A stretch of DNA of 33,498 nt from Candidatus Jorgensenbacteria bacterium CG03_land_8_20_14_0_80_38_39 (GTDB taxonomy: Bacteria > Patescibacteriota > Minisyncoccia > UBA6257 > GWB1-50-10): contig PEUU01000011.1 in assembly GCA_002781185.1 (NCBI GenBank), forward strand, positions 1 through 33,498. Direction: 5' to 3'. The translations under genes were made by a program, and so were the position numbers. This document shows, one piece after another, positions 12,899-21,716 of the stretch. Each line of letters starts with the position of its first letter. Positions within the stretch are counted from its first letter, which is position 1. The notes under the pieces were generated by a model, which saw nothing but the letters and a program-made list of their open reading frames with translations, was not told the DNA's origin and made no database searches.

Positions 12899-12927
12899 TG
12901 TTCCCGCTCCAGCGGGAACATTTTTTT
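12899..12927 (+). terminator. Strong Rho-independent terminator
   Basis: TGTTCCCGCT pairs with AGCGGGAACA (10 bp, 2-base loop), followed by seven T's. Confidence 0.9.
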
Positions 12928-12982
12928 CAATCAAAAAGTTAGAAAAATCCTTTTTTTTGGAGCTTTTTTAATTTTTTTTGAG

Positions 12983-12991
12983 TGCTATACT
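12983..12991 (+). promoter_or_regulatory. Extended -10 promoter of the dnaG operon
   Basis: TGCTATACT, an extended -10 with one change from consensus. The start codon at 13005 lies 13 bases downstream. Confidence 0.6.
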
Positions 12992-13004
12992 AAAAAAGAA
13001 TCTT

Positions 13005-13367
13005 ATGGGAGTAAATAAATTTACAGCCGCTGAAATTCTTCTGGGCTCATGTTTGACGCTCCTCGTTGAATTTGCAAATTGGTTGTTAGACCTTATTGGT
13101 GTAGGGTTTGTTATTATGCCCGTACTTAAAGCAATGGTTTGGATTATGTTTACAATGTGGTTTATAGCCAAGGGAGATAAATTTATTACTAAACCTGCTC
13201 GGGCAATAACCAGCTATGTCAGTCAAGCCTTGCCTATAGTGCCCGCCCTTTTATTAGCTTTTTTGATTAATGTTTATATGCATAATCATCCAAAAATTGC
13301 TAAAATGGCCGGAGGTCTAGGAAAAGGAACGGTCAGCGGCGCCGTTACTAAAACCGCCATTAAGTAA
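13005..13367 (+). CDS. Small polytopic membrane protein, unknown function
   Basis: The track start at 12978 lies over the promoter. The ATG at 13005 (MGVNKFTAAEILLG) gives 120 aa. Hydrophobic segments lie at about residues 10-30, 33-54 and 72-93, followed by a Lys/Gly-rich tail (KMAGGLGKGTVSG). I recognise no family. It starts 7-8 bases after the predicted transcription start and ends 9 bases before dnaG, so it leads the dnaG-rpoD-alaS operon. That places an unknown membrane protein first in the macromolecular-synthesis operon, where many bacteria have rpsU. Confidence 0.7.
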   Translation: MGVNKFTAAEILLGSCLTLLVEFANWLLDLIGVGFVIMPVLKAMVWIMFTMWFIAKGDKFITKPARAITSYVSQALPIVPALLLAFLINVYMHNHPKIAKMAGGLGKGTVSGAVTKTAIK

Positions 13368-13376
13368 TAAAATTTT

Positions 13377-15074
13377 ATGAGCAAAGAAGTTGAACGCATT
13401 AAAGAAAAATTAGACATTGTTGATTTTATTAGCTCTTATCTTCCGCTTCAAAAAGCGGGCAAGAATTTTAAAGCCCTTTGTCCTTTTCATCAGGAAAAAA
13501 CCCCTTCTTTTGTTGTTTCGCCGGAAAGACAAATGTGGTATTGCTTTGGAGCCTGCGGCGAAGGCGGGGACATTATTAAGTTTTTGATGAAATATGAAAA
13601 TCTGGAATTTTATGAAGCTTTAAAGTTTTTAGCCGAAAGAGCCGGCATTGAATTGGCGGCTTTGAACCCCGCTGCCCAAAGAGAAATCGGAGGACTTTAC
13701 GATATTCATGAAAAAGCTAAAGAATTTTTCCGGAAAGAGTTATTTCAAAATCCGGCGGCTTTGGAATATTTAAAAAATCGGGGGCTGGGAGAACAAACAA
13801 TTGAAGAATTTGAACTAGGTTTTTCTCCGGGCGGGGAAACACTTACCCTCCATCTTTTAAATATGGGTTATGACATTGATGACTTGGTTAAAAGCGGTTT
13901 GGTTTTTAAAAGTCAAAAAGGAATGCATCGCGATAAATTTGAGAAGAGAATCATTTTCCCAATTTATAATCATTTAGGAAAGGTAGTGGCTTTTACCGGT
14001 CGCCTTTTTTTAGATGAATCAAATGTTTTAGATTTGCCGAAGTATTTAAACAGTCCGGAAACGCCGATTTTTAACAAATCAAAAATTTTATACGGTTTTC
14101 ATAAATCAAAAAATAGCATTGCTCAATCAAAAAGCGTTCTTTTAGTTGAGGGGCAGATGGATTTTTTAATGGGCTGGCAGGCCGGCATTAAAAATATCGC
14201 GGCTGTTTCCGGCACGGCTTTAAGTCAAGCTCATTTAGAAACCTTAAGGCGATTAGCCGACACGGTAATTATTAGTTTTGATAATGATGAGGCCGGCTTA
14301 AAAGCTTTGGAGAGAAGTTTGGATGTTTTTGGTAATTTTGATTTTTTCTTAAAGGCTTTAAATCTTTCCGGTTTTAAAGACCCGGCCGAAGCCATTTTAA
14401 AAAATCAAGAATATTTTTTGGAAGCCGTTAATAATGCTCAACCGGTATTTTCTTACCTTTTTAAACATTATTTGCCCACCTTAGGTGGTTTGGATAATAT
14501 TTCCAAAAAACGAGCGCTGCGACACCTGCTTTCAAAAATTAAAAAAATTCCCAGCGCGGTGGAAAGAGATTCTTGGATTAAAGAACTGGTTGGCTATTCA
14601 GGGGTCTCCGAGGTTTCTTTAAATCTTGAAATGGCTGCTTTAGAATCGCTGCCGAAAAAAGAAAATCAAACCGTCACGGATGACTTTATTAAAGCCAGCC
14701 GGCTAGATTTAATTTCCCAACGTTTAATTACTTTAATCTTTGCCCGGGAAGATTTGTTGCCTCATTTACATCAGTATCGTCAATATTTGCCCTTAACTTT
14801 TCAGGAAATCCTTGATAATTTAAATAGTGAAAAAGCCGCCTTTTTTAAAATGAGAGCCAGTTATGAATTTGACGACCTTAAAGCCGAAGTTTTGGAAAAA
14901 GAATTTCAAGATTTAATTAAAAACTTGCAAATTGAATTTTTAAAGCAGGAAGGTTTAAGATTAAAGAAAGAAATTAAAGAAGCCGAAAAAAGAAATGATA
15001 ACGAAGAATTAGATGAAAAGAGCTCAACTTTTTCTCGCCTAAGCCAAGAACTTCACAGGCTTCTGAAAATTTAA
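13377..15074 (+). CDS. dnaG: DNA primase DnaG
   Basis: This 565-aa enzyme makes the RNA primers for the replication fork. The N-terminal CHC2 zinc finger is at residues 35-60 (CPFH, then CFGAC), with spacing C-x2-H-x17-C-x3-C, one residue wider at the end than the usual C-x2-C. The RNA polymerase core follows, with TOPRIM motifs VEGQMD (about 257-262) and SFDNDEAG (300-307) that hold catalytic Glu and Asp residues for metal binding. The C-terminal part (about 370-565) is helical and charged, as expected of the DnaB-interacting region, though shorter and divergent. It is followed by rpoD, the classic dnaG-rpoD order. Confidence 0.96.
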   Translation: MSKEVERIKEKLDIVDFISSYLPLQKAGKNFKALCPFHQEKTPSFVVSPERQMWYCFGACGEGGDIIKFLMKYENLEFYEALKFLAERAGIELAALNPAAQREIGGLYDIHEKAKEFFRKELFQNPAALEYLKNRGLGEQTIEEFELGFSPGGETLTLHLLNMGYDIDDLVKSGLVFKSQKGMHRDKFEKRIIFPIYNHLGKVVAFTGRLFLDESNVLDLPKYLNSPETPIFNKSKILYGFHKSKNSIAQSKSVLLVEGQMDFLMGWQAGIKNIAAVSGTALSQAHLETLRRLADTVIISFDNDEAGLKALERSLDVFGNFDFFLKALNLSGFKDPAEAILKNQEYFLEAVNNAQPVFSYLFKHYLPTLGGLDNISKKRALRHLLSKIKKIPSAVERDSWIKELVGYSGVSEVSLNLEMAALESLPKKENQTVTDDFIKASRLDLISQRLITLIFAREDLLPHLHQYRQYLPLTFQEILDNLNSEKAAFFKMRASYEFDDLKAEVLEKEFQDLIKNLQIEFLKQEGLRLKKEIKEAEKRNDNEELDEKSSTFSRLSQELHRLLKI

Positions 15075-15093
15075 AAAAATTACTATTTATAAG

Positions 15094-16287
15094 ATGAAGA
15101 AAAAAAATAAAAAAAATCTTAAAGGAAAGAAGAAATTAAGCAAAAAGAAATTCACCCCCCGTTTTAGAAAGAAAAAACATCCGCTTAAACTTTCCCCTCA
15201 CCGCGAAGAACATTTGGAAATTTTAGGAGATTTGGTTCGCCGCGGCCGCAGTCGGGGGTTTGTGACCGAGGCGGAAATTTTGAATTATTTCCCATATTTG
15301 GAAAAAGATTTGCCTTTCTTGGAAAAAATTTATAGCCGTTTGGAAAAAGAAGGCATTGCTGTTCATGAATCCGGTTCTTTAATAAAATCAGCCGGCAATC
15401 TTGACTTGGAAGAAATTAGTCCCGATGAATTAAAACGAGCGACCAGTATTGAACAGGGCTTGCCGGATGCCGTTCAGATGTATCTAAAGGAAATCGGCAA
15501 AACTCCGCTTTTGGTATTTAAGGAAGAAAAAGAACTGGCCAAGAAAATTGAAAAGGGCGACGAAGCGGCAAGGAAGAAATTAATCCTTTCTAATTTGCGG
15601 CTGGTGGTTTCTTTAGCTAAACGGTATGTTAATCGCACTCCCCATTTGGGCATTTTGGATTTAATTCAGGAGGGCAATATCGGTCTTTCCCGGGCCGTGG
15701 AAAAATTTGATTATCGCCGGGGGTTTAAGTTTTCCACCTATGCCACTTGGTGGATTCGGCAAGCCGTAAGTCGGGCTTTGGCTGATTATTCACGGACCAT
15801 CCGCATCCCCGTTCATATGGTTGAAATTCTTACTAAATATTCTCAAACTAAACGCCGCCTGATGCAGGAATTAGGCAGAGAACCTTTGGCCGAAGAAATT
15901 GCCGGCGAGATGGGGGTGAATGTTGAAAAAATCCGTTATCTTCAAAAAATTTCCCAAGAAGTTATTTCTTTAGAAGCGCCCATTGGCGATGACAGCGATG
16001 ATTCTACCCTTTCCGATTTTATAAAAGATGAGCAAAGCCTTTCGCCTGACCAGTTGGCCAACCAAGCTTTGCTTAAAGACCAAATCAGGGAAATTTTGGT
16101 TGATTTAAGCGAGCGAGAGCAGAAAATTCTTTCCATGCGATTCGGTTTGGAAGACAATATTTTCCATACTTTGGAAGAAGTGGGCAGAGTTTTTGGAGTA
16201 ACCCGGGAAAGAATCAGGCAAATTGAAGCCAAAGCGTTGGAAAAAATCAGAAAGCACAAAAAATCAAAATTTTTGGAAGGGTATTAA
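15094..16287 (+). CDS. rpoD: Primary sigma factor RpoD (sigma-70)
   Basis: This 397-aa protein directs RNA polymerase to housekeeping promoters. A very basic N-terminus (residues 1-32) leads into a compact region 1.1-like domain (about 33-95). Region 1.2 follows ([16 protein letters not shown]), then region 2 ([37 protein letters not shown]) with the -10 recognition and melting aromatic residues, region 3 ([12 protein letters not shown]) and region 4 ([28 protein letters not shown]) for the -35. Region 3.0 residues before IPVHM contact the extended -10, which fits the TGnTATAAT promoters seen in this window. It lies 19 bases after dnaG and 2 bases before alaS. Confidence 0.97.
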   Translation: MKKKNKKNLKGKKKLSKKKFTPRFRKKKHPLKLSPHREEHLEILGDLVRRGRSRGFVTEAEILNYFPYLEKDLPFLEKIYSRLEKEGIAVHESGSLIKSAGNLDLEEISPDELKRATSIEQGLPDAVQMYLKEIGKTPLLVFKEEKELAKKIEKGDEAARKKLILSNLRLVVSLAKRYVNRTPHLGILDLIQEGNIGLSRAVEKFDYRRGFKFSTYATWWIRQAVSRALADYSRTIRIPVHMVEILTKYSQTKRRLMQELGREPLAEEIAGEMGVNVEKIRYLQKISQEVISLEAPIGDDSDDSTLSDFIKDEQSLSPDQLANQALLKDQIREILVDLSEREQKILSMRFGLEDNIFHTLEEVGRVFGVTRERIRQIEAKALEKIRKHKKSKFLEGY

Positions 16288-16289
16288 AA

Positions 16290-18095
16290 ATGGCGCCCGG
16301 TCAACTTCGTAAAAATTTTTTTGATTTTTTTGAAAAACGAGAACACCAAATTGTGCCGTTTTCTTCTTTAATTCCCGACGACCCTTCGGTTCTTTTTACC
16401 ACGGCCGGCATGCAGCAATTTAAGCTTTATTATTTGGGTTTGGCCGATGCTTTTAAAACCGTTCATCCGGCATTAGGAAGAGCCATCGGTTCGCAAAGAG
16501 CAACTTCCATTCAGAAATGTTTAAGAACTTCTGATATTGACGAAGTAGGCGATGAAACTCATCTGACTTTTTTTGAGATGTTGGGTCATTTTTCTTTCGG
16601 GCCAAGAGGAAAAGATGAGCCGGATGATTTTGGCGTCGGCGGTTATTTTAAAAAGGCTTCAATTTATTGGGGTTATGAATTCATCAAAGAGGTTTTGGGT
16701 TTAAAAATTGATTATGTTTCAATTTTTGGCGGAGAAGATAATTTGTTGACTGATGAGGAATCGGAAAAATTTTGGCAGGAAATTAAAAAGAAAAAAGGCG
16801 AAAATTTTGAGATTAAAAAATTCGGCAAGAAAGATAATTTTTGGGGACCGGCTGGCGAAAGCGGTCCTTGCGGTCCCAACACGGAAATTTATGTGAAAGG
16901 CGTGGAAATTTGGAATGCGGTTTTTAATCAATACGAGCAAAAAAAGGACGGTTCTTTAGTTTTGTTGAAAAACCCGGGAGTGGATATGGGCGCGGGTTTT
17001 GAAAGAATTTTAGCGGTTTTAAAAGGAACGACCGATGTTTATCAAACCGATGTTTTTAAGCCGATTCTTGATATTTTGCCTGATTTTAATCTTCGGGACC
17101 GCCGGATTATTGCCGACCATTTAAAAGCCTCGGTTTTTTTAATCGCCGAAGGCATTTTACCTTCAAATCTTGAAAGGGGTTATGTTTTAAGAAGGCTGTT
17201 AAGGAGGGCAATACTGAAAATTAAGCGATTTGATTTAGATGACGAGATTTACCATCAATTAATCAGCCGCATCATTGAAATTTATAAAGATGTTTATCCG
17301 GAAATTAATCATCAAGAAGTGATTTTAAATGTTATTAATGAGGAGAAAATCAAATTTTTTTCCACTCTTAATAAAGGGCTGAAACAAATAGAAAAGTTGA
17401 AAACCATTAACGGCAAATTGGCTTTTGATATTTTTCAAAGTTTTGGTTTTCCTTTGGAATTAATTATTGAAGAAACCAAAAATTATTTTTCATTAACCGA
17501 TGAGCAAAAGAAAAAAATCACCGAAGAATTTGAAGAAGAATTAAAAAAGCACAAAGAAATTTCCCGAGCCGGGGCGGAAAAGAAATTTGGCGGCCACGGG
17601 CTTATTTTAAATACCGGCGAAATTAAAGCCGCCAGCCAAGAAGAAATCCAAAAGGTCATCCGTCTTCATACAGCCACCCATTTGCTTCAGCAAGCCCTCC
17701 GGGATGTTTTGGGCAACGAAGTAGAACAGCGCGGTTCGGATATTACTGTTGAAAGAACGCGTTTTGATTTTTCCTTTTCTCGAAAAATGACAGTTGAAGA
17801 AATTAAAAAGGCGGAAGATATTGTCAATCAAAAAATTAAAGAGGATTTGCCAATAAATTTCCAAGAAATGTCCGAGTCCGAAGCGGAAAAAACCGGCGCT
17901 TTGTATTTCTTTAAAGCAAAATATCCGGGAATCGTAAAGGTTTATTATATTGGAAGTTCGTTGGCGAGCGCTTACAGCAAGGAGTTTTGCGCCGGGCCGC
18001 ATGTCAAACACACAGGCGAAATAGGGAAATTTAAAATTTTAAAAGAAGAAGCCGTGGCTCTTGGCATTCGCCGGATTCGGGCAAAGGTAGAATAA
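16290..18095 (+). CDS. alaS: Alanyl-tRNA synthetase, short form without C-Ala domain
   Basis: This 601-aa enzyme charges tRNA-Ala. The class II catalytic core starts at residue 1 (LRKNFFDFFEKREHQIVPFSSL). Motif 2 is in SIQKCLRTSDIDEVGDETHLTFFEMLGHFSF, and motif 3 in VDMGAGFERILAVLKG. The editing domain holds the zinc-type metal site HTATH (about residues 451-455), and a Cys and a His in CAGPHVKHTGEIG (about 571-583), so removal of mischarged Ser or Gly should be intact. The usual C-terminal oligomerisation domain (C-Ala, to about 870 aa) is missing, since the frame ends naturally after the editing domain. This short form is plausible for a reduced genome. It is last in the dnaG-rpoD-alaS unit, and non-coding hairpin DNA follows. 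Confidence 0.95.
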   Translation: MAPGQLRKNFFDFFEKREHQIVPFSSLIPDDPSVLFTTAGMQQFKLYYLGLADAFKTVHPALGRAIGSQRATSIQKCLRTSDIDEVGDETHLTFFEMLGHFSFGPRGKDEPDDFGVGGYFKKASIYWGYEFIKEVLGLKIDYVSIFGGEDNLLTDEESEKFWQEIKKKKGENFEIKKFGKKDNFWGPAGESGPCGPNTEIYVKGVEIWNAVFNQYEQKKDGSLVLLKNPGVDMGAGFERILAVLKGTTDVYQTDVFKPILDILPDFNLRDRRIIADHLKASVFLIAEGILPSNLERGYVLRRLLRRAILKIKRFDLDDEIYHQLISRIIEIYKDVYPEINHQEVILNVINEEKIKFFSTLNKGLKQIEKLKTINGKLAFDIFQSFGFPLELIIEETKNYFSLTDEQKKKITEEFEEELKKHKEISRAGAEKKFGGHGLILNTGEIKAASQEEIQKVIRLHTATHLLQQALRDVLGNEVEQRGSDITVERTRFDFSFSRKMTVEEIKKAEDIVNQKIKEDLPINFQEMSESEAEKTGALYFFKAKYPGIVKVYYIGSSLASAYSKEFCAGPHVKHTGEIGKFKILKEEAVALGIRRIRAKVE

Positions 18096-18705
18096 TAAAC
18101 CCCGTAATACAACGGCGATTGCAATTTCTGGCTGACTCGTAGTTAGATTCATACTTCTTTAATTTTATTATGATTCTAAATGATTCTTCTTTGCGTGGAG
18201 AAATTGAGTCAGACCTATTGCAGTTGTTATACGGGGTAAACCCCATTTCTAATTTAGTCACGTTTCTAGCGATCGCAGTTTACGCGACCTTTTCCATTAG
18301 TCATATTTTCTACGATCGCAGAAAAGATAAAAGATGACTATTGAGGTTCAACCTCAATAGAAAATTGCTGCCTCAGATATCCCACATATGTGGAACATCT
18401 GAGGACTCGGAAATTAGAAAATTAGAAAGATGTTCTTGAATTGAAATAATGAAAATAATGAATTTGAATTAAAATTGAGTTGAAACAATGAACTAGCTTT
18501 TATCAGCGATAGCAAATAAAAGCTAGTTTCAATAGTTCCAATAAGAAGCCCAGTGTCAGAGGATATAAAGGATGAAGAAAAAAATTTCTTACGAGGCTTA
18601 TAAAGTCGTATTAGTCATGTTTTCAGCGATCGCAGAATACGTGACTTTTTAGGTAGACTTAGACACTAATTTCTTTTATATTTTCTCTGGGGTATAATAA
18701 AGACG
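18096..18705. repeat. 610-base non-coding array of hairpins and palindromes
   Basis: I see no credible gene here on either strand. In order: an imperfect long inverted repeat with ACCCCGTA/TACGGGGT ends (18099-18237); a hairpin with GCGATCGC in the loop (18257-18288); a hairpin with ACGATCGC in the loop (18299-18339, TTTTCT/AGAAAA inner stem); a near-perfect palindrome (18338-18360, 11-bp arms, 1-base loop); a nested palindrome (18371-18404, CCTCAGAT/ATCTGAGG around CCACATATGTGG); a 13-bp perfect stem (18491-18528, loop CAGCGATAGCAA); and another GCGATCGC-loop hairpin (18613-18646). None has a T-tract typical of terminators. Confidence 0.85.
18693..18698 (+). promoter_or_regulatory. -10 of the surface-protein operon
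   Basis: TATAAT lies 7 bases before the GTG start at 18706. TTCTTT at 18671-18676 is a weak -35 with a 16-base spacer. The message should be leaderless. Confidence 0.55.
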
Positions 18706-19863
18706 GTGGCAGATAAAATAGCAACTTATTTTCAAAATTGGTTGGGAAGAAGGGGGAAAAATCGTTATCTTATAATTGAAAGCTTGGGTAAAAAAATTCA
18801 AGTTGCCCTGGCTGATATCAATTTTGGAGAAAAACAAATTAAGGTTTTAAGATATTATATTGTTGAAAAAATTCAGCAAGTAAGACGGACTCCGTTTCTT
18901 AATACCTTAATTTTGGCTTTAAATTCCGAGGAAGCCACTACTGTTGAAAGTGTTATTCATTTAAAGCGAGTCCAACCACAGGCGATAATTACTGAAAGCG
19001 AATTAGATGATTTGGCCTTTCGGGCATTGTGGGAATTTTTAAACCTCTATCGCAGTTGGGCAGCCAAGAAAATGTATGTTACCGATTTAAATTTGGTTTT
19101 AGTTGGCATTGAGGCAAAAGATATCTGGTTGGGGCCGCATAAAGTTTTTAATCCTTTGGGGTTTAAAGGGGAAAATTTTTCTCTTAAGCTTAAAGGAACA
19201 TTCATTCCTCAATTTTTAGCGCCAACAATTAAAAATTTTAAAAGTTGGACTAAAAATTTGGTTATTGTTGAATCTTCAAGTATTTTAACTTCCGCTTTGG
19301 ACCAGCGTTTCCATTTGGTTGTCCATTCAACCGATGAACAAACAATAGTTTTTTCTTTAAGCAAAAATGAATTGGTTTATTTCAAACAATTTTCTTGGGG
19401 CAAAAATAACTTAATAGCCATCTTAAGGAAACTCTTATTAATTGATGAAGAAACTGCTAAAATTATCTTTGACCGCTACCAGAATAATCAAGTTTCAGAC
19501 ACTTTTAAAAAACTTATTAATAAGTTAATGCTTCAAGAATTGAATATTTTTAAAGGGAAGTTTAATTTGCTTCTCAAAAATTACAAGGAATTAAACAAAG
19601 CCGCTCCGGCTTTTGATTTTCGGTTTGCCTTCCCCGATTTTTTTCCTTGGCCTAAATATTTTCAAGGGAAATTGTTTGATTTTAATGATTGGTTAAAAAA
19701 ACAAGGTTTTAAAGTTTATTTTCCCGGGCAAGAAGGAAGTTCTCTTTCAGGCATTCAAAGCAGTCTTTTGGCTTTAGCAGTTCATTCTTATCTTAGCCCC
19801 TCTTACAAAATCCTTAACCAATTTTTGCGGCGTCGCGCTAAATGGTTGATTTCCACTTTATGA
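18706..19863 (+). CDS. Conserved-looking protein, possibly PilM/FtsA-like, unknown function
   Basis: This 385-aa protein starts at GTG, 7 bases after a TATAAT. It has no signal peptide or membrane helix. The start (RYLIIESLGKKIQVALADIN) and the internal NLVIVESSSILTSALDQRF and TIVFSLSKNELVYFKQF resemble the alternating strands of actin-like ATPases such as PilM. The phosphate-binding loops are not convincing, so this stays tentative. It overlaps the next gene by 4 bases (ATGA), so they are translationally coupled. The partner is a membrane-anchored extracellular protein, so this could be its cytosolic anchor or assembly factor (inference). Confidence 0.6.
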   Translation: MADKIATYFQNWLGRRGKNRYLIIESLGKKIQVALADINFGEKQIKVLRYYIVEKIQQVRRTPFLNTLILALNSEEATTVESVIHLKRVQPQAIITESELDDLAFRALWEFLNLYRSWAAKKMYVTDLNLVLVGIEAKDIWLGPHKVFNPLGFKGENFSLKLKGTFIPQFLAPTIKNFKSWTKNLVIVESSSILTSALDQRFHLVVHSTDEQTIVFSLSKNELVYFKQFSWGKNNLIAILRKLLLIDEETAKIIFDRYQNNQVSDTFKKLINKLMLQELNIFKGKFNLLLKNYKELNKAAPAFDFRFAFPDFFPWPKYFQGKLFDFNDWLKKQGFKVYFPGQEGSSLSGIQSSLLALAVHSYLSPSYKILNQFLRRRAKWLISTL

Positions 19864-21473
19864 TTTTTTCAAGCCAAGAAAAAAAGATTTCTCTTAATAA
19901 GAATGACAGATTGGCCAATGTCATTGAATGTTTAGTCGGCGTCAAGGCCAAGAAGGTTATTTTAGAAGTTCCCCAAAATTCAAAACTCGGCTTAAATATT
20001 GAAAATTTTGAAATTTTAAAAAAAGAAGCTAACACTAAGAAATTAGAATTAGTCATTGAGTCGGCAGACGACCGTATTCTTGAACTGGCAACTTCAGCCG
20101 GCCTTAAGGCTTATCACCCTATTTTTGGAACTCAAGAAAAAGTTGTCGTTGATATTCTTCCCCGACAACCCTTTCCCTTAAAAAGGGCCGAGGGAAAAGA
20201 AATAAAATTAAAAGAAGAAAAGAAAGAAGAAAAAAAGATAAAGAAAGAAGTGGGGGAAAAAGAAAAACCAGTCGCCCTAGAACGTTTAGAAGCAAAAAAA
20301 GAAAGACCAAAACAGCGTCTCCGCTTTAAATGGCGCTGGCTTTTAATTATTGTCAGCATTGCTGGTTTGATTTTTTGGGGATATGAATTGGTGGTTAATA
20401 TTTTACCGAAAGTAAATATTACTCTTCAATTTCAAAAGACGCCAGTGGATTTTGAAAAAAATATTACTGTGGCTAGCCAATTTTTTAAAATCAATGTGGC
20501 CGGCGCCGACATTGAGGTTCCGGGAGAACTCCTTATTTTTAAACAAAATACTCAATTAACCCAGCCGGCTAGCGGTAAAGAAGAAGTGGTTGTTAAAGCC
20601 AGCGGTCGCTTGGTAATTTTTAACGCTTACAGTTCTCAGCCGCAGGTTTTGGTCGCCGGCACCAGATTTCAATCGCCGGAGGGCAAAATTTTTAAATTGA
20701 CTGACCGGATGACAATTCCCGGGGCAGAAATTATAAATGGTGAAATTAAGCCTTCGCAAATTGAAGTTTCGGTCATCGCTGACCAGGCCGGCGCTGATTA
20801 TAATTTATCACCAACTTCTTGGCGTATCATTGGTTTTAAAGGAACACCCAAGTATGAAAAAATTTATGCTCAGTCAACAAAATCAATGAGTGGCGGCTTT
20901 ACTGGCGAAAAACCAGTCCCAACTTCGGCGGATATTGATAAAATCAAAACTAATCTTGAAGAAACGTTAAAGACCAGCCTCCAAAATCAAATGATTATGA
21001 CTTCCGCTGACAAATTTAAAATTCTTGAAGGAGCGAGTGATTTTAAGATGCCTAAAGAAGAAGTCAGCTCTCAAGCGGATGAGCAGGGCAATTTCAGTAT
21101 TTTCGGTGAAGCCCAGCAACGTTATTTGGTTTTTGAAGAGTCAACTTTGAAAGAAGCTTTGGTTCAAAAAATAAAAAGCGAAAATATAAACGGTATTGAT
21201 GTCAAAATATTAGAATTTAATTTTGACTACCGGGAGATAAAAGCCGATTTTGAGCAAAAGAAAATGGATTTTAAAGTGAAGGGTCGAATTGTTTTTGCCC
21301 CGGTTTTTGAACCGCAAATTTTTAAGAACCAAATCGCTAATTTAGACGAAAAATCTTTAAGAAGCCTTTTATCTTCCTTGTCTCAATTGGAAAATGCTAA
21401 AATTTCCTTTTGGCCTTTTTGGGTTAATCACGTTCCCCAAAATTCCGGAAATATTGAGATTAATGTTGAATAA
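19860..21473 (+). CDS. Membrane-anchored extracellular protein, baseplate J-like region
   Basis: I use the ATG at 19860, inside the ATGA overlap, rather than the track start at 19842; that gives 537 aa. The first 95 residues form an alpha/beta domain (VIECLVGVKAKKVILEVPQNS). A highly charged Lys/Glu linker follows (about 112-150), then one membrane helix (about 161-181, WLLIIVSIAGLIFWGYELVV) and a beta-rich outer part. The stretch VLVAGTRFQSPEGKIFKLTD, followed by SVIADQAGADYNLSP, resembles the core of baseplate J/gp47-like proteins found in phage tails and in some surface proteins. The function is unknown. It is probably exposed outside the cell and works with the coupled upstream gene. Confidence 0.65.
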   Translation: MIFSSQEKKISLNKNDRLANVIECLVGVKAKKVILEVPQNSKLGLNIENFEILKKEANTKKLELVIESADDRILELATSAGLKAYHPIFGTQEKVVVDILPRQPFPLKRAEGKEIKLKEEKKEEKKIKKEVGEKEKPVALERLEAKKERPKQRLRFKWRWLLIIVSIAGLIFWGYELVVNILPKVNITLQFQKTPVDFEKNITVASQFFKINVAGADIEVPGELLIFKQNTQLTQPASGKEEVVVKASGRLVIFNAYSSQPQVLVAGTRFQSPEGKIFKLTDRMTIPGAEIINGEIKPSQIEVSVIADQAGADYNLSPTSWRIIGFKGTPKYEKIYAQSTKSMSGGFTGEKPVPTSADIDKIKTNLEETLKTSLQNQMIMTSADKFKILEGASDFKMPKEEVSSQADEQGNFSIFGEAQQRYLVFEESTLKEALVQKIKSENINGIDVKILEFNFDYREIKADFEQKKMDFKVKGRIVFAPVFEPQIFKNQIANLDEKSLRSLLSSLSQLENAKISFWPFWVNHVPQNSGNIEINVE

Positions 21474-21546
21474 ACAAAAGCAATTTTATTTCCTTAGAAG
21501 CTCTTCTTAAGAAGATAGCTGTTTTAATTATTTAATTAATAAATTT

Positions 21547-21675
21547 ATGCCAGAGAAATTTGAGTTTCAGAATTTCAAAGAATCTTTAGAAAAAAAGGGA
21601 ACTTTGGAAATAGAAAAAAAGAGAGATATGATAACTGATAAACAAAGAACAGAAAGTAAAAAAAGAGAGAAGTGA
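21547..21675 (+). pseudogene. N-terminal part of the DHH gene, split off by a frameshift
   Basis: An ATG at 21547 starts MPEKFEFQNFKESLEKKGTL and runs 42 codons to a TGA at 21673-21675. Deleting one copy of the 44-bp tandem duplication joins this frame with the ORF at 21672 (KKREK-ILKGYQ). It is therefore most likely the original N-terminus of the phosphoesterase. The stop and the next start overlap as GTGA, so some coupled translation could remain. Confidence 0.6.
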
Positions 21676-21716
21676 TAACTGATAAACAAAGAACAGAAAG
21701 TAAAAAAAGAGAGAAG
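21629..21716 (+). repeat. Perfect 44-bp tandem duplication
   Basis: Bases 21629-21672 and 21673-21716 are identical. The unit begins TGATAACTGATAAACAAAGA and ends GAGAGAAG. As 44 is not a multiple of three, it shifts the reading frame. Confidence 0.95.

Larger units (their letters stand above)
12766..12927 (+). ncRNA. Candidate small RNA of about 160 nt with an 11-codon basic ORF
   Basis: A perfect extended -10 and a strong terminator define a transcript of about 160 nt between the flavoprotein and the dnaG operon. It can form AGATAG/CTATCT pairing around 12791-12822. At 12855-12890 it contains an ORF of 11 codons, MAKKKGKGKKK, with no Shine-Dalgarno sequence. It could be a non-coding RNA, an mRNA for a tiny basic peptide, or both. 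I do not recognise it as a known RNA family. Confidence 0.5.

Noticed and set aside
16290-18095. alaS as a truncated pseudogene
   Set aside because: Catalytic and editing domains are complete and the stop is natural; only the C-Ala domain is absent, which is compatible with function in reduced genomes.
18096-18705. CRISPR array in the hairpin region
   Set aside because: Repeats are not of constant length or spacing, stems differ, and there are no equal spacers or cas genes.
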